Of a stretch of DNA of 64,000 nt, positions 47,544 to 58,910 are shown in pieces. The DNA comes from Maylandia zebra (lineage: Eukaryota > Chordata > Actinopteri > Cichliformes > Cichlidae): positions 25,476,033 to 25,540,032 of the forward strand of contig NC_135170.1 of NCBI RefSeq assembly GCF_041146795.1. The letters are read 5' to 3'. The notes beneath the pieces were generated by a model. That model ran no database searches. It saw nothing but the letters and a program-made list of their open reading frames with translations, and had not been told where the DNA came from. Position 1 is the first letter of the stretch; every line of letters starts with the position of its first letter. A program made the position numbers and the translations under genes.

Positions 47544-50500
47544 ATTTGTCAATTCTCCGCCCTTGTGGCCATGCATCGCAGCCTAGCTTTCAGTCCAACA
47601 ATGAATTGATCAGTAGATGTTGAGCAACATGACTTGAAAGTATGTCGATGAATTCCTACCATCTGCCCTCTTTTCTTTGCACTCCTCCTTAAACCACTTT
47701 TTTCATTTGCTGTTTTTTTTATTTCTTTATTTTGTTGCTTTTGGTTGTTGTTGTTCCCCTCTCACAGTGAGCTCATTCTGGGCTGTGGTCATAGATGTGT
47801 AAATTAGAACCAGAACAGTTTCTCAGAGAGAGGCACATATCCCCTCTTTTCCTCCCTTCCTCTTTCCCCTTCTTCTTTCTATCCTTTTGACTATTTGAAA
47901 GCATTCCTGCTTTGAATGTTAGGCCCAGTGAGCAGCACATTTTGGCTCTTGGAGCCAGCCCACTCCTCTGCCTCCTTTTGTGTGCTCTTGCAGGCCTTCC
48001 TGGTCTGGCTCTCTTTTGAGCATGTCTTGGCCAGGTGCAGAGGTTGGCTCACAGCTGCCTGACAGATGAAGTGAGAGTCTGTGGAGTGTTTTTCAGTCAT
48101 GTTGTGAAAACATTTTGAATGTAGTTGTAAAGCATAGAGGTTGACTGTGACATAGGAGCTTGTAATTTCTTTAGGATTGTTCACAAACTAAATAACTAAT
48201 GTGGTTTCAAGTATGTTTGCTCAGTTTTTCTCTTGTGATATTATCAAGGAGCTTTTTAAACCACTAAACCACTTTTGTCATGTTTAGTGATTATTGCATG
48301 CAAAAATGGGGAAGCATTACAAGCCGTCTCTGACTGACGTGACACTTCCTTCGCCTTTAAAAAGTCTTACAGTATAAGTGTTTGGACTTTAATGGAGCTT
48401 CTCACCATTATCTCTGTGTCAATACAACAAAATACTGATTTCTGGAATCAGATGAGGGGCTTTTAATGGATTATATGGAAACCAGAAAGGGTCAAAAGAA
48501 GCCCCTGTTCAACACAAAATAGTACTTGTTGTTGTTTTAAGTATTTGTTTCATTATTAAATGCTAAAATGTATCATCAGTGTTTGATTACCCCCAAACAC
48601 AGCATGTCTCTCTCAGTTTAAAAGTCCTTATAAAATGTCATCAGCGTTTTATTTTAGTGGATTGTTGTTGTTGTTATGTTGGGGCTTTTGCATAACACTT
48701 ATTTGAAAGGAGCTGACTGTACTGGAGAAAAAAATCTGGGTGTGGAATCAAATACCTCACGTCTCCACTTGGGTATGACATGCATAGGGGTATTATGATC
48801 AAGTGATTCAAAAAGATGCATTTCATGCAGGTAACACAAAGGCAAACATGAACTCTCATTGAGGTTATTTATTTATCTACCAATTAGCACAAAAGCAAAC
48901 ACAGGTACTCCATTGATCTTAGCTAATGTAAACTCTCACTAGGATAACCACAAGATAGAAGGAGAAGAAGAAGAAGGAGATGTTCTAATAGATTATTTTA
49001 CTAGCAAAACATGTTATATGAGGCACATCAGTGAGCTGAATTTCCATATGAAGAATCTGTACATGTGTTATCTGGATGGGATGAGTGAGAGATTGGGGTC
49101 AGATGTGAGGCGTTTGCTCTGTGTGCTGGCGTCACAGGCTCTGCTATCTGTCTACAGGATGTTTCCCTCTCTCCTTCCCTGCCGTAACATCTCATGAAAT
49201 ACATGGACGCGAGCTTGTTTTTAGTCTTTGTTTTGTCTTTCTGGGAGGGCAGCTTGACTTTGACTGCAGAGTTTTTTTTTAACACACACACATTTGACCT
49301 ATGTCTTACTGTATTTCAGCCTTAATCACGTCTCCCGTGCCTATCAGTAAGTTCAGTAAGGTTGAATGAACAGCATGGGAGTTTAGTTGACTCTGTGTTT
49401 GGTTAAAGCTGATACGGAGCCAGTTTTGGCAGATCTCAAAGTGGACAAACTGTAGCTACCTGCTGTTCATCAAATACTCATTTCCCACTCTTTTCTTTCA
49501 AAATTTGGTGATTTATCATGATTAAAGGAATGTTTTCAGACCCTTGTTTATGTGTTTGAGTGAGAATCCTTCTGGCCTGGTTTTAAATGTGTATCCTGTG
49601 TTCTTTTCAGTCACGTAGTCTGAGAGATTCTCTGGCAGGAGCAGTGTTTTGGCCTGGGAGCGTTCCAACCAACAAGCAGGCCTGGGATGATAGGGAAAGG
49701 CACAGAGGTTAATGATTAGTCCCATGTCCTCGCTGCATTCCATGGAGTGACAAGGGGACATGGGATAAGGGACAGAGAAATGGAGCATGCTGGGACTTTA
49801 GAGGGATATTGGCTATTAGTGTTAAGTACAATGCAGAACAAAAGCCGTGCAGCTCAGCCCTCGTTTGTGGAGCTACAATCACCACCTTCCAATTCGTCAT
49901 TAAAAACTGGTTAAAACGCTAATTTTCCCCAGTGAACTTTGATCATGAGACTGCGTGGTGATGTTTACCTAAGCAAACCAGACCTTGGCCACTTTCACCT
50001 GATAGCGTAAATTCTTATAATTAGTGACCAGGCAGTAAACATAATGTGAGACAGCTGTTAATATAAGTTAAGCTGGATTAAACTGTGAGTCACTGCTTTT
50101 GGCTTGAAGAAAACATACTTGTTTAACAATACACAGTGACTTTATTGTGTTCTTTGAGCACACTGATGTTTTTGTGTAACATGCTCTCAATAACTTCTTC
50201 CTCCTTCCTCATCTGAATTCTCCACTGTCATGCTGCCTCCATTTTTTCACATCTTTTCATGTCTGTCAGCCTTCTCCTTCTCCCTGCTCCCATGTTGAAA
50301 GCAGCTATGTGTGGAATTCCCTGATCCCCAGGAATCTGGAACTCATATCACCAAATGACTGACGCTTTAATGCTACCCCCCTTTATTATGTTAGGCCATT
50401 TTCATATGAGTAGACAGTACCGTTGTCCATGTATCGCGCTGTCTCTTTTATTTGTCATCGTTGTTACACAGACCACATCATAGATATTCATCAAGCCATC

Positions 50501-53500
50501 TTTTGTTTTGTTTTTTTGTCTGCCTCCACTCCCTTTTCCCCCCCCGACCCCCACAGCCTCCATCCCATTTTTTGCATGCGAGATGAAGTTTGTGACTCCC
50601 TACAAACGAGGCTTTTTCTGCGGAGACCCCAGCATCACTTATCCCAACATAACGACCGAGGCCATCCCCGACAGCCTGCTCATCGCTGGTGGCATCGCCA
50701 TCACTGGTGTAGCGGTAAGACAGTAATTGATGTTATGTGTAAGGACAGTGAGTTAAAGCTATCATCATCTTCTTATAGTGTAAATGTGCTTGTGTTTGCT
50801 TAAAAGTAAAACAAACATACTTTCACAGTATTTGTTCAGCCGGGCAGTATGGCAAGTTAAAAGTTGTCTCCTGTCTTTGTTTCTTTCAGATCGCTGTAGG
50901 TGAATGCTATCGTGTGCGTTTCCGAGGTGTGCACTCACGAGCTTTTGTTAGAAACTGCTATGTGTCATGCCTGTACAAGGAACTGGGAAGCTTCCTGTTT
51001 GGCTGTTGTATTGGTCAGTCTCTCACCAACATGGCCAAGCTAAGCGTAGGTCGCCTGAGACCCAACTTCCTGGATGTGTGCAACATCACATATGCATCCA
51101 TTAACTGCAAGGAAGGCATCTATGTCCCTGCAGAGTCCATAGTCTGCAGTGCGGAGAAGAAGTTGGAGGAGGAGGCAAGGTGTGTGGTTTATGTGCAATT
51201 ATCTGCTTTCTCAGGGTGCTGTATACAGAAACCCAAGTTAATGTGTAACATTTGGCTGCGTTTATGGATCTTCTCTTTCAGGAAGTCCTTCTTTTCCGGC
51301 CATGCTTCCTTCGCGATGTACACAATGCTTTATCTGGCAGTAAGTCACCTTTGCTTCACAAACAAACAAACACACCCAGTCTATCGGCGAACAAATCTGG
51401 AAAGTTGACCTCTACATACACCTGAGCTCATATTGTGTAATTACTGTATTCACCCCAGTGTTTATAGTATCAGAGGAAGATTACAGTTCTTGCTTTGTTT
51501 TCAGTTTTTAAAGACAACACCAGCCCCTAGAGGCCGAGAACAATGCTAATTGAACATGTGGAAAGACACACCAAGCCATGTGCTGTTAAATACATTCACG
51601 GTTCCCGATCTTTGAGAGAACCAATTCTCTACAGGCAGCCAGCTTCCAACCAAAAGGGCTGGTGAGACAGAAAGATAGGGAGGAGGAGGATTTGGAGTGG
51701 GGTAGAGAATGAGGGAGAATGTTTTCCACAGGGAACATGAATAGATGAAGAGACTCCGCAGACAGAGGAGGCCTTGTTGTGGGTCTCATTTAGTCGAGGG
51801 GGGAGAGCTGAATATGCCTGCTGAGAGATCGACAGGCTTCTTTCAGCAATAGACACCCTCTCAACCCTCCAAGCCTCCCTCCCCATCTCTTCATTTTTTT
51901 CTCACAGCACACTGCCCTGTAGTCATGGGCGCATTGTGAGAGAGAAGTGACAGTTAGAGGGAGACAAAAGCACATTATTGTCTATGAAACGTTCACATAC
52001 TTCACATAACCATCATCGCTAGCTGCTAATTAATGGTTTTCAGGTGACATAAATATTTGTATTCATCTGAGATGAATGAAAATAATTTGTTGCTTTTCAA
52101 AACTCAAAGTGAGGAGAAAACCTTCTCTATTTGTACAGTGCTGTGTCTTATTTCTGTATATTTCAGTTATAAAGAGCCAGACTTGCAGGTTGTTATTTTT
52201 GTTTTGTCTTAAGCAGTAGTTTTCCAGACTCTCTGAAAGTCTTCTTTCATTTTCACTTCAGTCCATCTGTCTGGGACTAGAGGAAAGATTTTTTTGTTGT
52301 TGTTCGTCAGACCACTTACTGTAACACTGACCTATGAATTGTTCAAGCATAACACCTATCTTAGTCACAGTCTAGCAAATAACCAATTATAAATTATATT
52401 TTTAGGTACTTTGCTACTAACGGCCTGTGACAAAACACATAATTTCTTCCCATTTCTTTAACCGAATCTATGGAAAATATGTTCGAAAGGGAAAAATAAC
52501 AGTTGCACCAACAAGGTGATTCTCAAAGAGCATTTAGCTCAAAAACTTTACATATCTGTGCATGGTGTACACTGTTTCCTTAAAATATTTGAGGAAACTA
52601 GATAAATGGAAGACAAAATACGAAGTTTCAAGCCTAAAAAAACTAAAAGAAATCTACAGCAGATGAGCAGTATTTGAAAGTCATGTCCTAAGAATAGGGG
52701 GGGGGGGGAAATCCAGCAAAGACCTGACACAGTACCTCAGAGACACAGCTGGCCCTGTCCACCTACTGTTGGCTGAAACCTTGTTAGAGATAGTCTCAGT
52801 GGAAGGTTTGCTTTCAAGAAGGAAACCGGGAAGAGAATGCTCCAGTATGCTAAATTAGACAAAAACGTCACGTCTTCAAGTCATTGTGAGTACATACAGA
52901 GAAGGTCAGGAGAGAAGTTCAACAGTGAGTGTCTACAGCTATCTGTAAAACATGGTGGAGGCTCTGTCATGGTTTGAGGCTGTATTTCAGCCAGTGGCGT
53001 TGGGGATCTTGTCAGCATTGATGGAAATATGAATGAAGAAAGTACGTCAGATTTTGACTCACCGCTGGATACTGTTTCTGAAGCATCTGATTGGCAGTCG
53101 TTTCATTTTTCAGTGTGACAATGCAGTGCAGTAAAACCATACCTGGATATAAAAATTCACAATGGAACACTGTCAGTCATAGACTGACCTCACAAGAGCA
53201 AATCAAAAAAATAATAATAAGAGAACAGAACAAAAGGCAGCCAGCAGCTACAGAAGAGCTTTGAATATCCTTGAAGATGCCTGGAGAACTATTCTTGAAG
53301 ACTACTTAAAGAAATTACAGGGAAGCTTGCCCAAGAGAGTTCAGGCTATGTTCAAAAATAATAAAGAAAATATCAATTTATCTTTCAACAAATCACTACA
53401 TCTATTTCTTCTTTACCTAGCAAAAGATAAAGAAATGAGGGGTGGCTCATAATTACTGCACAGTTTTTTTTTTACAAGTCCACAGCAAAATGTTCCTTTT

Positions 53501-54715
53501 TGAACCAAAAGAGAAAGAAAGGGATGAATATTGTGGGACTGACTGAGAGGAATGAAAGGGTAGCGAACTGAAAGGAAGAAGTGGCGTGACTAAAACAAAA
53601 ACCTAGTGTTTTTTTTCTCCACACAAGCACGCACACACAGAAGTTGCTGCTTACAAATTATTTGACAGAGCTTAGACAACCTAGTGAGAATGTGTCAGAC
53701 TTGCAGCTACACGCCACCATGACCTTGCCAGCTACTTGTGTGTACAGCAGGAATAGTGACACCTGTCCTCAGTTAAGATAGGAAAAGGAGAGACAGCGAG
53801 GATCGGCTTGCCAGCAGTAATGTAGACCACATGCTCCCCAGCGGCTGTTTGACTCAGACATACCTCCAGCCACCTCATAAAGCGAGCCCTGCATCTGCAT
53901 TCAGCTCGACCTGTGACCCCATTTTCACGCACACAAACAGGACCTCTGTACTGTAGCGCTGATGCACGGGATGAGGATGAACAAAAGCAGGAAGTTGGGT
54001 TTAAAAAGTGCTAATGAAACCATGCCAAACTTCTCTTCCCCCCTCTGGGCAGCAGATTAAATGGATGTTCATGTTCCACTTAGTTTATAGAACTTCAGTC
54101 ATTAGACATAACCATAAATTTATGTTTGTGGGGGCATACATTAGCACATAAGTGCCCATAGCCATATATTCACTTAGTAGTGAAAATAATAATGGTATTT
54201 ATCTTCTTTTTTTGCAGTTCTACCTGCAGGCACGGCTGTCGTGGCGAGGAGCTCGGCTATTGCGCCCACTTATACAGTTCTTCTTAGTAATGATCGCTGT
54301 CTACACCGGATTGAGCCGCATCTCAGACTACCGTCACCATCCCACTGACGTCCTTACAGGCTTTATTCAAGGAGGGCTCACCGCATACTGGGTGGTATGT
54401 TAAAATTCACTGTTGTCTAAATGGCCTGAATACCAGTTATCCTTTTCCTCGCAGGGTTTGTTTCTCGCTGCTTTCTGCTGACTGTGTTAGCTCAAACACT
54501 ATGCTTTCTCCCTCAATTTCCACTCTCTGTTTATAAACAGTGAGTGATTGACAGCATTTGTGGTCTGCGTGTCTTTCCTGACAATTGTTTTTTTTTGTCT
54601 GTGCCTGCAGGCCTTCTATATCTCCACCATGTTTAAGCCCTGCGCCCGCCCAGACAGGTCTCCCACTAGCATGTCCCTGGAGAGTCCACTGTCCAGCCAG
54701 CAAACTGTCTGTTAG
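40395..54715 (+). CDS. plpp3: phospholipid (lipid phosphate) phosphatase, PLPP3-like
   Basis: An integral membrane PAP2-family enzyme that dephosphorylates lysophosphatidate, phosphatidate, sphingosine-1-phosphate and ceramide-1-phosphate at the outer leaflet. Six exons: 40395-40602, 50557-50714, 50890-51179, 51282-51339, 54218-54394, 54611-54715; 331 residues, phases all consistent. All three catalytic motifs are intact: K172-x6-R179-P180 (KLSVGRLRP), S224-G-H226 (FFSGHASF) and S271-R272-x5-H278-x3-D282 ([12 protein letters not shown]). Six hydrophobic segments; N-glycosylation sequons at PNIT and CNIT. The run [12 protein letters not shown] to WRGARLLRP is closer to PLPP3 than to PLPP1 or PLPP2, but the human PLPP3 RGD tripeptide is absent and the tail is unlike PLPP3. 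A plpp2-type copy is possible. Family is certain; paralogue is not. Confidence 0.88.
40965..40978. promoter_or_regulatory. X-box (RFX-type) motif in phosphatase intron 1
   Basis: GTTCCCATGGTAAC fits the palindromic RFX consensus GTTNCC-AT-GGNAAC exactly. It lies 360 bp into the first intron, in a local GC-rich patch with two CCCGGGA sequences on either side (near 40950 and 40990). Confidence 0.45.
44395..45070. promoter_or_regulatory. possible intronic enhancer with homeodomain-type cores
   Basis: CATTAG occurs at 44443-44448, 44613-44618 and 44996-45001, with further ATTA cores (GTCTATTAATGCATC, GGTATTAGCTATAATGAGC). The segment is free of simple repeats and transposon text and looks denser in sequence than the intron around it. 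Conservation was not tested. Confidence 0.25.
47495..47543. repeat. poly-C run joined to (CA)n
   Basis: About 19 C residues run directly into about 14 CA units. Confidence 0.95.
52600..53460 (+). mobile_element. Tc1/mariner-like element, second copy (decayed)
   Basis: It shares the order of landmarks with 36063-38250: CAAGCCTAAAAAAACT, AGCAGATGAGCAGT, AAAACATGGTGGAGGCTCTGTCATG, CAGCCAGTGGCGTTGGGGATCTTGTC, and a degenerate C-terminus with [13 protein letters not shown] and RVQAMFKNN. It has stops and frameshifts throughout. It lies in intron 4 of the phosphatase gene, which is 2.9 kb long partly because of it. Plus strand. Confidence 0.8.
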
Positions 54716-56160
54716 CAGGTGCATGCAGTCATTTCAGGAATCGGAGGATCAGAGAAGTGAACTGCAGAAATACAGGGAGAGCAGTAGATAGCACAGGTGA
54801 GGAGCACAAAGAACTGAGGAACTAGTTTAGAAGAAAGGATATCATTCTAAGAAAATATTGAGAGTACAATCTAACCTGCTTATACTTTTGGTATATTGAT
54901 ATACACGCAAACATACAGTCATCTAACACATATAGACATAAGATAAATGCAACAAGACTACAAGTCAAACCCGTCCAGTGGAACAAACTTTGTGGTAATA
55001 TTAGAAATATTTTTTTATATATGAAAAAAGATTAAAAGTGTTTATTTTTCAAGATAAGTTGTAGAAGCTGCTAAAGTTGAAAGCTAGTTTGTTTTCTTCT
55101 GGTATGGAGGGCTTTGGCAAGTGCGTTTGCTTAGCTTTCAAAGCCGAGCCAGTCACCCTTTGGTCACGGGTTAGAGATGAGAAAATACCAGCCTCGGTTT
55201 TTGGTTTTTGATTCCTTGCTCAGCTTGGAAAACATGAGCCAGCAGTTGTTAACTGAGACCATCGGACCTCAGATGTAAAGACAGCTCTGTGCAAAGTGAC
55301 GGAACAAGCACAGGCTTCCTAACGATCTTTGCCTTCAGTCGCACGACGTGCCACTAACCTAAAAAGTCGACCCTACACCACTGTGACTACATGATAAAAC
55401 ACATGTAAGCAAAGGACAACAATGTTTGAGCTGTGATAGAATGCCATCTTTCTCTTTTGAGTAACCAAGTCAGTGACTGGGAGCAATCTGACCAGGTAAT
55501 TTCTCTTCCCATTCACTGCCACTTTCCTGCTACTAACCACTTTGACTGTGTCTCAGAGGTGGAGGTTTTGACTGAATTTTGTAACCTCTGACCTTTTGTC
55601 CCTGGACTCCAAACTCTTGAGCTGCACCTTGATTTATGCCACTCAGACAGGAGCCGTGCAGCCGCGATCCCAGCGGTCCTCCTGTGCGTCTTTATTAATA
55701 GCACTTGAACATAGTGGAACCCTCTAATTATAATCAATATTATATATTTTATCACAAGTTTGAATAATCAGTGTTTATTTTTGTTAATGTCTGACTCATA
55801 CACTATATTCTTTTCATGAAAAGATAATTATTCAAACTGAATGTAAATAGCAATTTCATTTTATAAACCACAGAACCACAGAATTTCAAGTATTAGTTCA
55901 AGTTTTGGACCGTTTTTACATGTTTATGTAAGTGTTTGTATTTACGTTTTTGTCGATCGGGTACAGAGAGTTGCTCTTGTACCTGTTGTAACTACTAGAC
56001 TGAGCCACAGATGTTATCAGAAAGCTATATATATTTTTGTGTTCCCAGATATTTTTGTTTGTTTGATTTGTCTGTGAATGCCACAGCGGCAGAAATAACC
56101 ACTGTACTCAAAAGAAAACCAAACCATTAAACCATCGAATGTTGAATGTTTCAAAGTTCT
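54716..56160 (+). other. phosphatase 3' untranslated region
   Basis: No coding. It is AT-rich with long TTTTTA stretches. ATTAAA at 56126-56131 followed by a GT-rich stretch is the likely poly(A) site; AATAAA at 56346-56351 is a later alternative. Confidence 0.5.
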
Positions 56161-56606
56161 TCTGTCTTTTTTTCATGTTTAGCTTCAGCAGACTGAAAAG
56201 TGCCTAGCACACCTACACATACTGAACGTCAATGTATCAGTGTTTTTAAAAAAAAAAAGCCATTTAGCCTTTTCCTCATATGGGCATTCATTATTTACGC
56301 GGGGGATACCAAACATGGTGTGGAGGTGAGGAAATCATGAGCTAAAATAAAACAAACATTTAACAGAAAAAGTGATTTAACCATGTGGGGTTTTGAAGCT
56401 TCCACTCCAGTGCCCTCGTAGTTTCCTTCATCTCTCTCTCCTCCTTCACACCCTTCCTCGTTCTGCCCCTTCTCTGCACTCGGTCCTTTTCAAGTGCAGT
56501 GGAGCATGATGGGCTGTTTCGGGGGGTCATGCTACCATGGAGATGCTTAGCCAGATACAGGTCAGGGCGTCTGAGGCATTTTCTTTGATTTCTTTTTTCT
56601 CTCTCT

Positions 56607-56652
56607 CACACACTCACTCACTCACTCACTCACTCACTCACTCACTCACTCT
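56607..56652. repeat. (TCAC)n / (CACT)n microsatellite, about 46 bp
   Basis: An uninterrupted tetranucleotide run following a CT-rich stretch. Confidence 0.95.
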
Positions 56653-58843
56653 CTTTCTCCAATGTACTTCGAGGCTTAGGGAGGGGAAAAAAGCAGCTCA
56701 GATGAGACAGAGAGGGCAAAAGAGAGAGAGAGAAGAAGCGAGAGCTTCAGTAATGTCTGTGTGCATAACGATAAGGTAAGGGGACGAGCAGGAAAAGTGG
56801 TCCAGTAATGAGGGGGAAGCGTAACGGAGCAGTTGGCAGAACAGATGGGCTGGTAGATTGGGGAGAGTAAGGGTAATGGTTGTGGGCATCAGGGTGGGAA
56901 CAAATGTGATCCCGTTTTTCAGGCCTGTTTTGTTTTATAGGACTGTAACTGAGAAGCCTCGTTTTATTCCTGAGCAATACATATATGGCTGTGGTATTGT
57001 GACAGCTCCTTGTCTGTCTGCCTCACTACTTGTTATTGTCTAACGTTTAGGTGTGTGTGACCGAGCTGAGCTTACACGCCCTGTCAAACATGACATCTCG
57101 TTTACACTGTTACTGGCCTGCTCCTCGGTAACCCTTCAGCCCTAATGGAAATGAATGGGAGTCAACAAGCAGAGGCAGACTCCTCTCTGTGTTCACATTA
57201 CTGAGGTCCGGTCAGAAGGGCCTCGCTATTTGCACTGCCGCAATTGTGCACACAGTAGGTCAGCACTGTTCATTTCGACTGGCCGTGGTATTTGTACTGT
57301 TATCTCAACAGGTGAAAGCCATTATTGTCCACACGCTTGACTGTGAAAGAAAATTAAAACCACTTTTTCCTTCTTCCTCATACTTAACTTTGGGCAATTC
57401 CTTGATAAGATTATGATTTTTGTGAAATTGGACGGGAGCAAAAATAGCAGTGCAGATGGCGGTGCTGATTCTCAGCAACACAGAGATAAGCGTGCTGTGG
57501 AAGGCACGTAGCTCACCTGCGTATCTCTTTGTGTGAGAGGAATAGAGTACACGTGGGAGTAAAGTTATCATATTTGTTTTTTTTTCTGACAACGATAACA
57601 TCGTCAAGAAATTTGTAGATTATCCAAATTTTATGGGCCCATATTTGAAGTGATGAAATAGCCCTTGGCGCCTAATGGAGATACGAAATATCTCTTTTCA
57701 CAGAACTAATGTAACCTGTCTTTGTTTACTACAAAGTAAAAGCTGCTTAGGAGTGAAAATTGACTTAACTGTTTGTAAAGAGGAAAAGAAATTTCCTTGC
57801 ATAGGAGTTTTCGTTAGTAATTTACCATACGTCTCCGAGGCATTACCGACTTAGTCTCTGGAACTCCGCTGGCCTCTTATCCAGCTGTAGTCCAATTCTT
57901 AATAGAATTAAAAAGGATTAATGGGCTCTTTAGTGTGCTTGAGTTCAGGCCTGCTCCCCCCAGCCTCGCTGCTATGCGCATTTTTAAATCTCCTATAGTA
58001 ATGACAGTGAGTGAATGCACAAGCTGTAGCCATTAGGCACATCATGTCCTGATGTGAGTTTATGAAAAACATTACTTTGCCTGTTCCCACTTAGATAAAT
58101 TGTCTTGCTTCTCCTCTCTTCTCCCTCTCTCTCTGTGCTCCTCAGGGATTAAGATGTGCCCAGCCACGTTGACTCACTGAGTGAGCTAAGAAATCAGCAC
58201 TTAAACTGATCCACAAAGTACTAATGAGGACCTACAGGTGGACAGCTGGGTGCAATCACTCCCAAATGGGAAAACCTATGTTAGTGTGCATTCCCTTTGA
58301 TGCATGAAAGCAAAATGCATACCTTATTTATCAGTCAGGCACATATGTACACATAGATAAGGCATGGAATATCTGACGAGATCAGCGTAATCGTGGCGGC
58401 TGATGAAGATAGCACCCCTTGTCACATCCTGCCACTGTTATGCACCTAACTATACAGCACTGGAGCTCAGATTCACTATTTTTTGAAGCTTATATGAACT
58501 GGTAACCACACATGGAGACTTTTATAAAGGGCTCTATTAAAAGAGAGTCAAAAAACAAGCTCCTGCCTACTGAGACCCTTTTTTCCTGTTAGCTTTGCTA
58601 AATAATAAATGAACACGGGATTCCTCATACGTATATTTGTTCAAAAGCAGCAATGTGGTCTCTGCATTATTATACGCATAGCTTATAACTTGCCCTTAAG
58701 CCACTATTTACCATTTTAAAGGTCATATTATTGTCTTCGCAAAAGCAAGGAAGAGTTAAAAGAGCACAACACATCGGAAAGGCCACCCATCGTAATGTGT
58801 GTTGAGTTCATTTTAGTGTTAAGCTTAGGATGCCCTTGGTTAC

Positions 58844-58910
58844 CTGGAGCTTCTCTTTTCTGAGGTGGAGGAGTCTTCAGCCAGGGATTGTTTCTCATTA
58901 TCTGTGTCAT
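58844..58910 (-). CDS. candidate internal exon of an unidentified minus-strand gene
   Basis: On the minus strand GTTTGTTTTATAG precedes, and GTAACC follows, a 67-nt segment that is open with a split codon at each end. It reads DTDNEKQSLAEDSSTSEKRSS, acidic and Ser-rich like a disordered linker. A second frame is also open, so the reading is not unique. No other exon of such a gene was found in the window; the rest would lie beyond 64000 or in the 56-64 kb stretch. Not recognised. Confidence 0.3.

Larger units (their letters stand above)
40603..50556 (+). other. 10-kb first intron of the phosphatase gene
   Basis: No coding exon was supported. Open frames such as those near 43706-44110 or 47297-47623 lack family signals and arise from chance or simple repeats. 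The intron contains the X-box patch, a homeodomain-motif cluster at 44395-45070, poly-T runs at 47188-47206 and 47275-47293, and a C/CA tract at 47495-47543. Confidence 0.6.
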
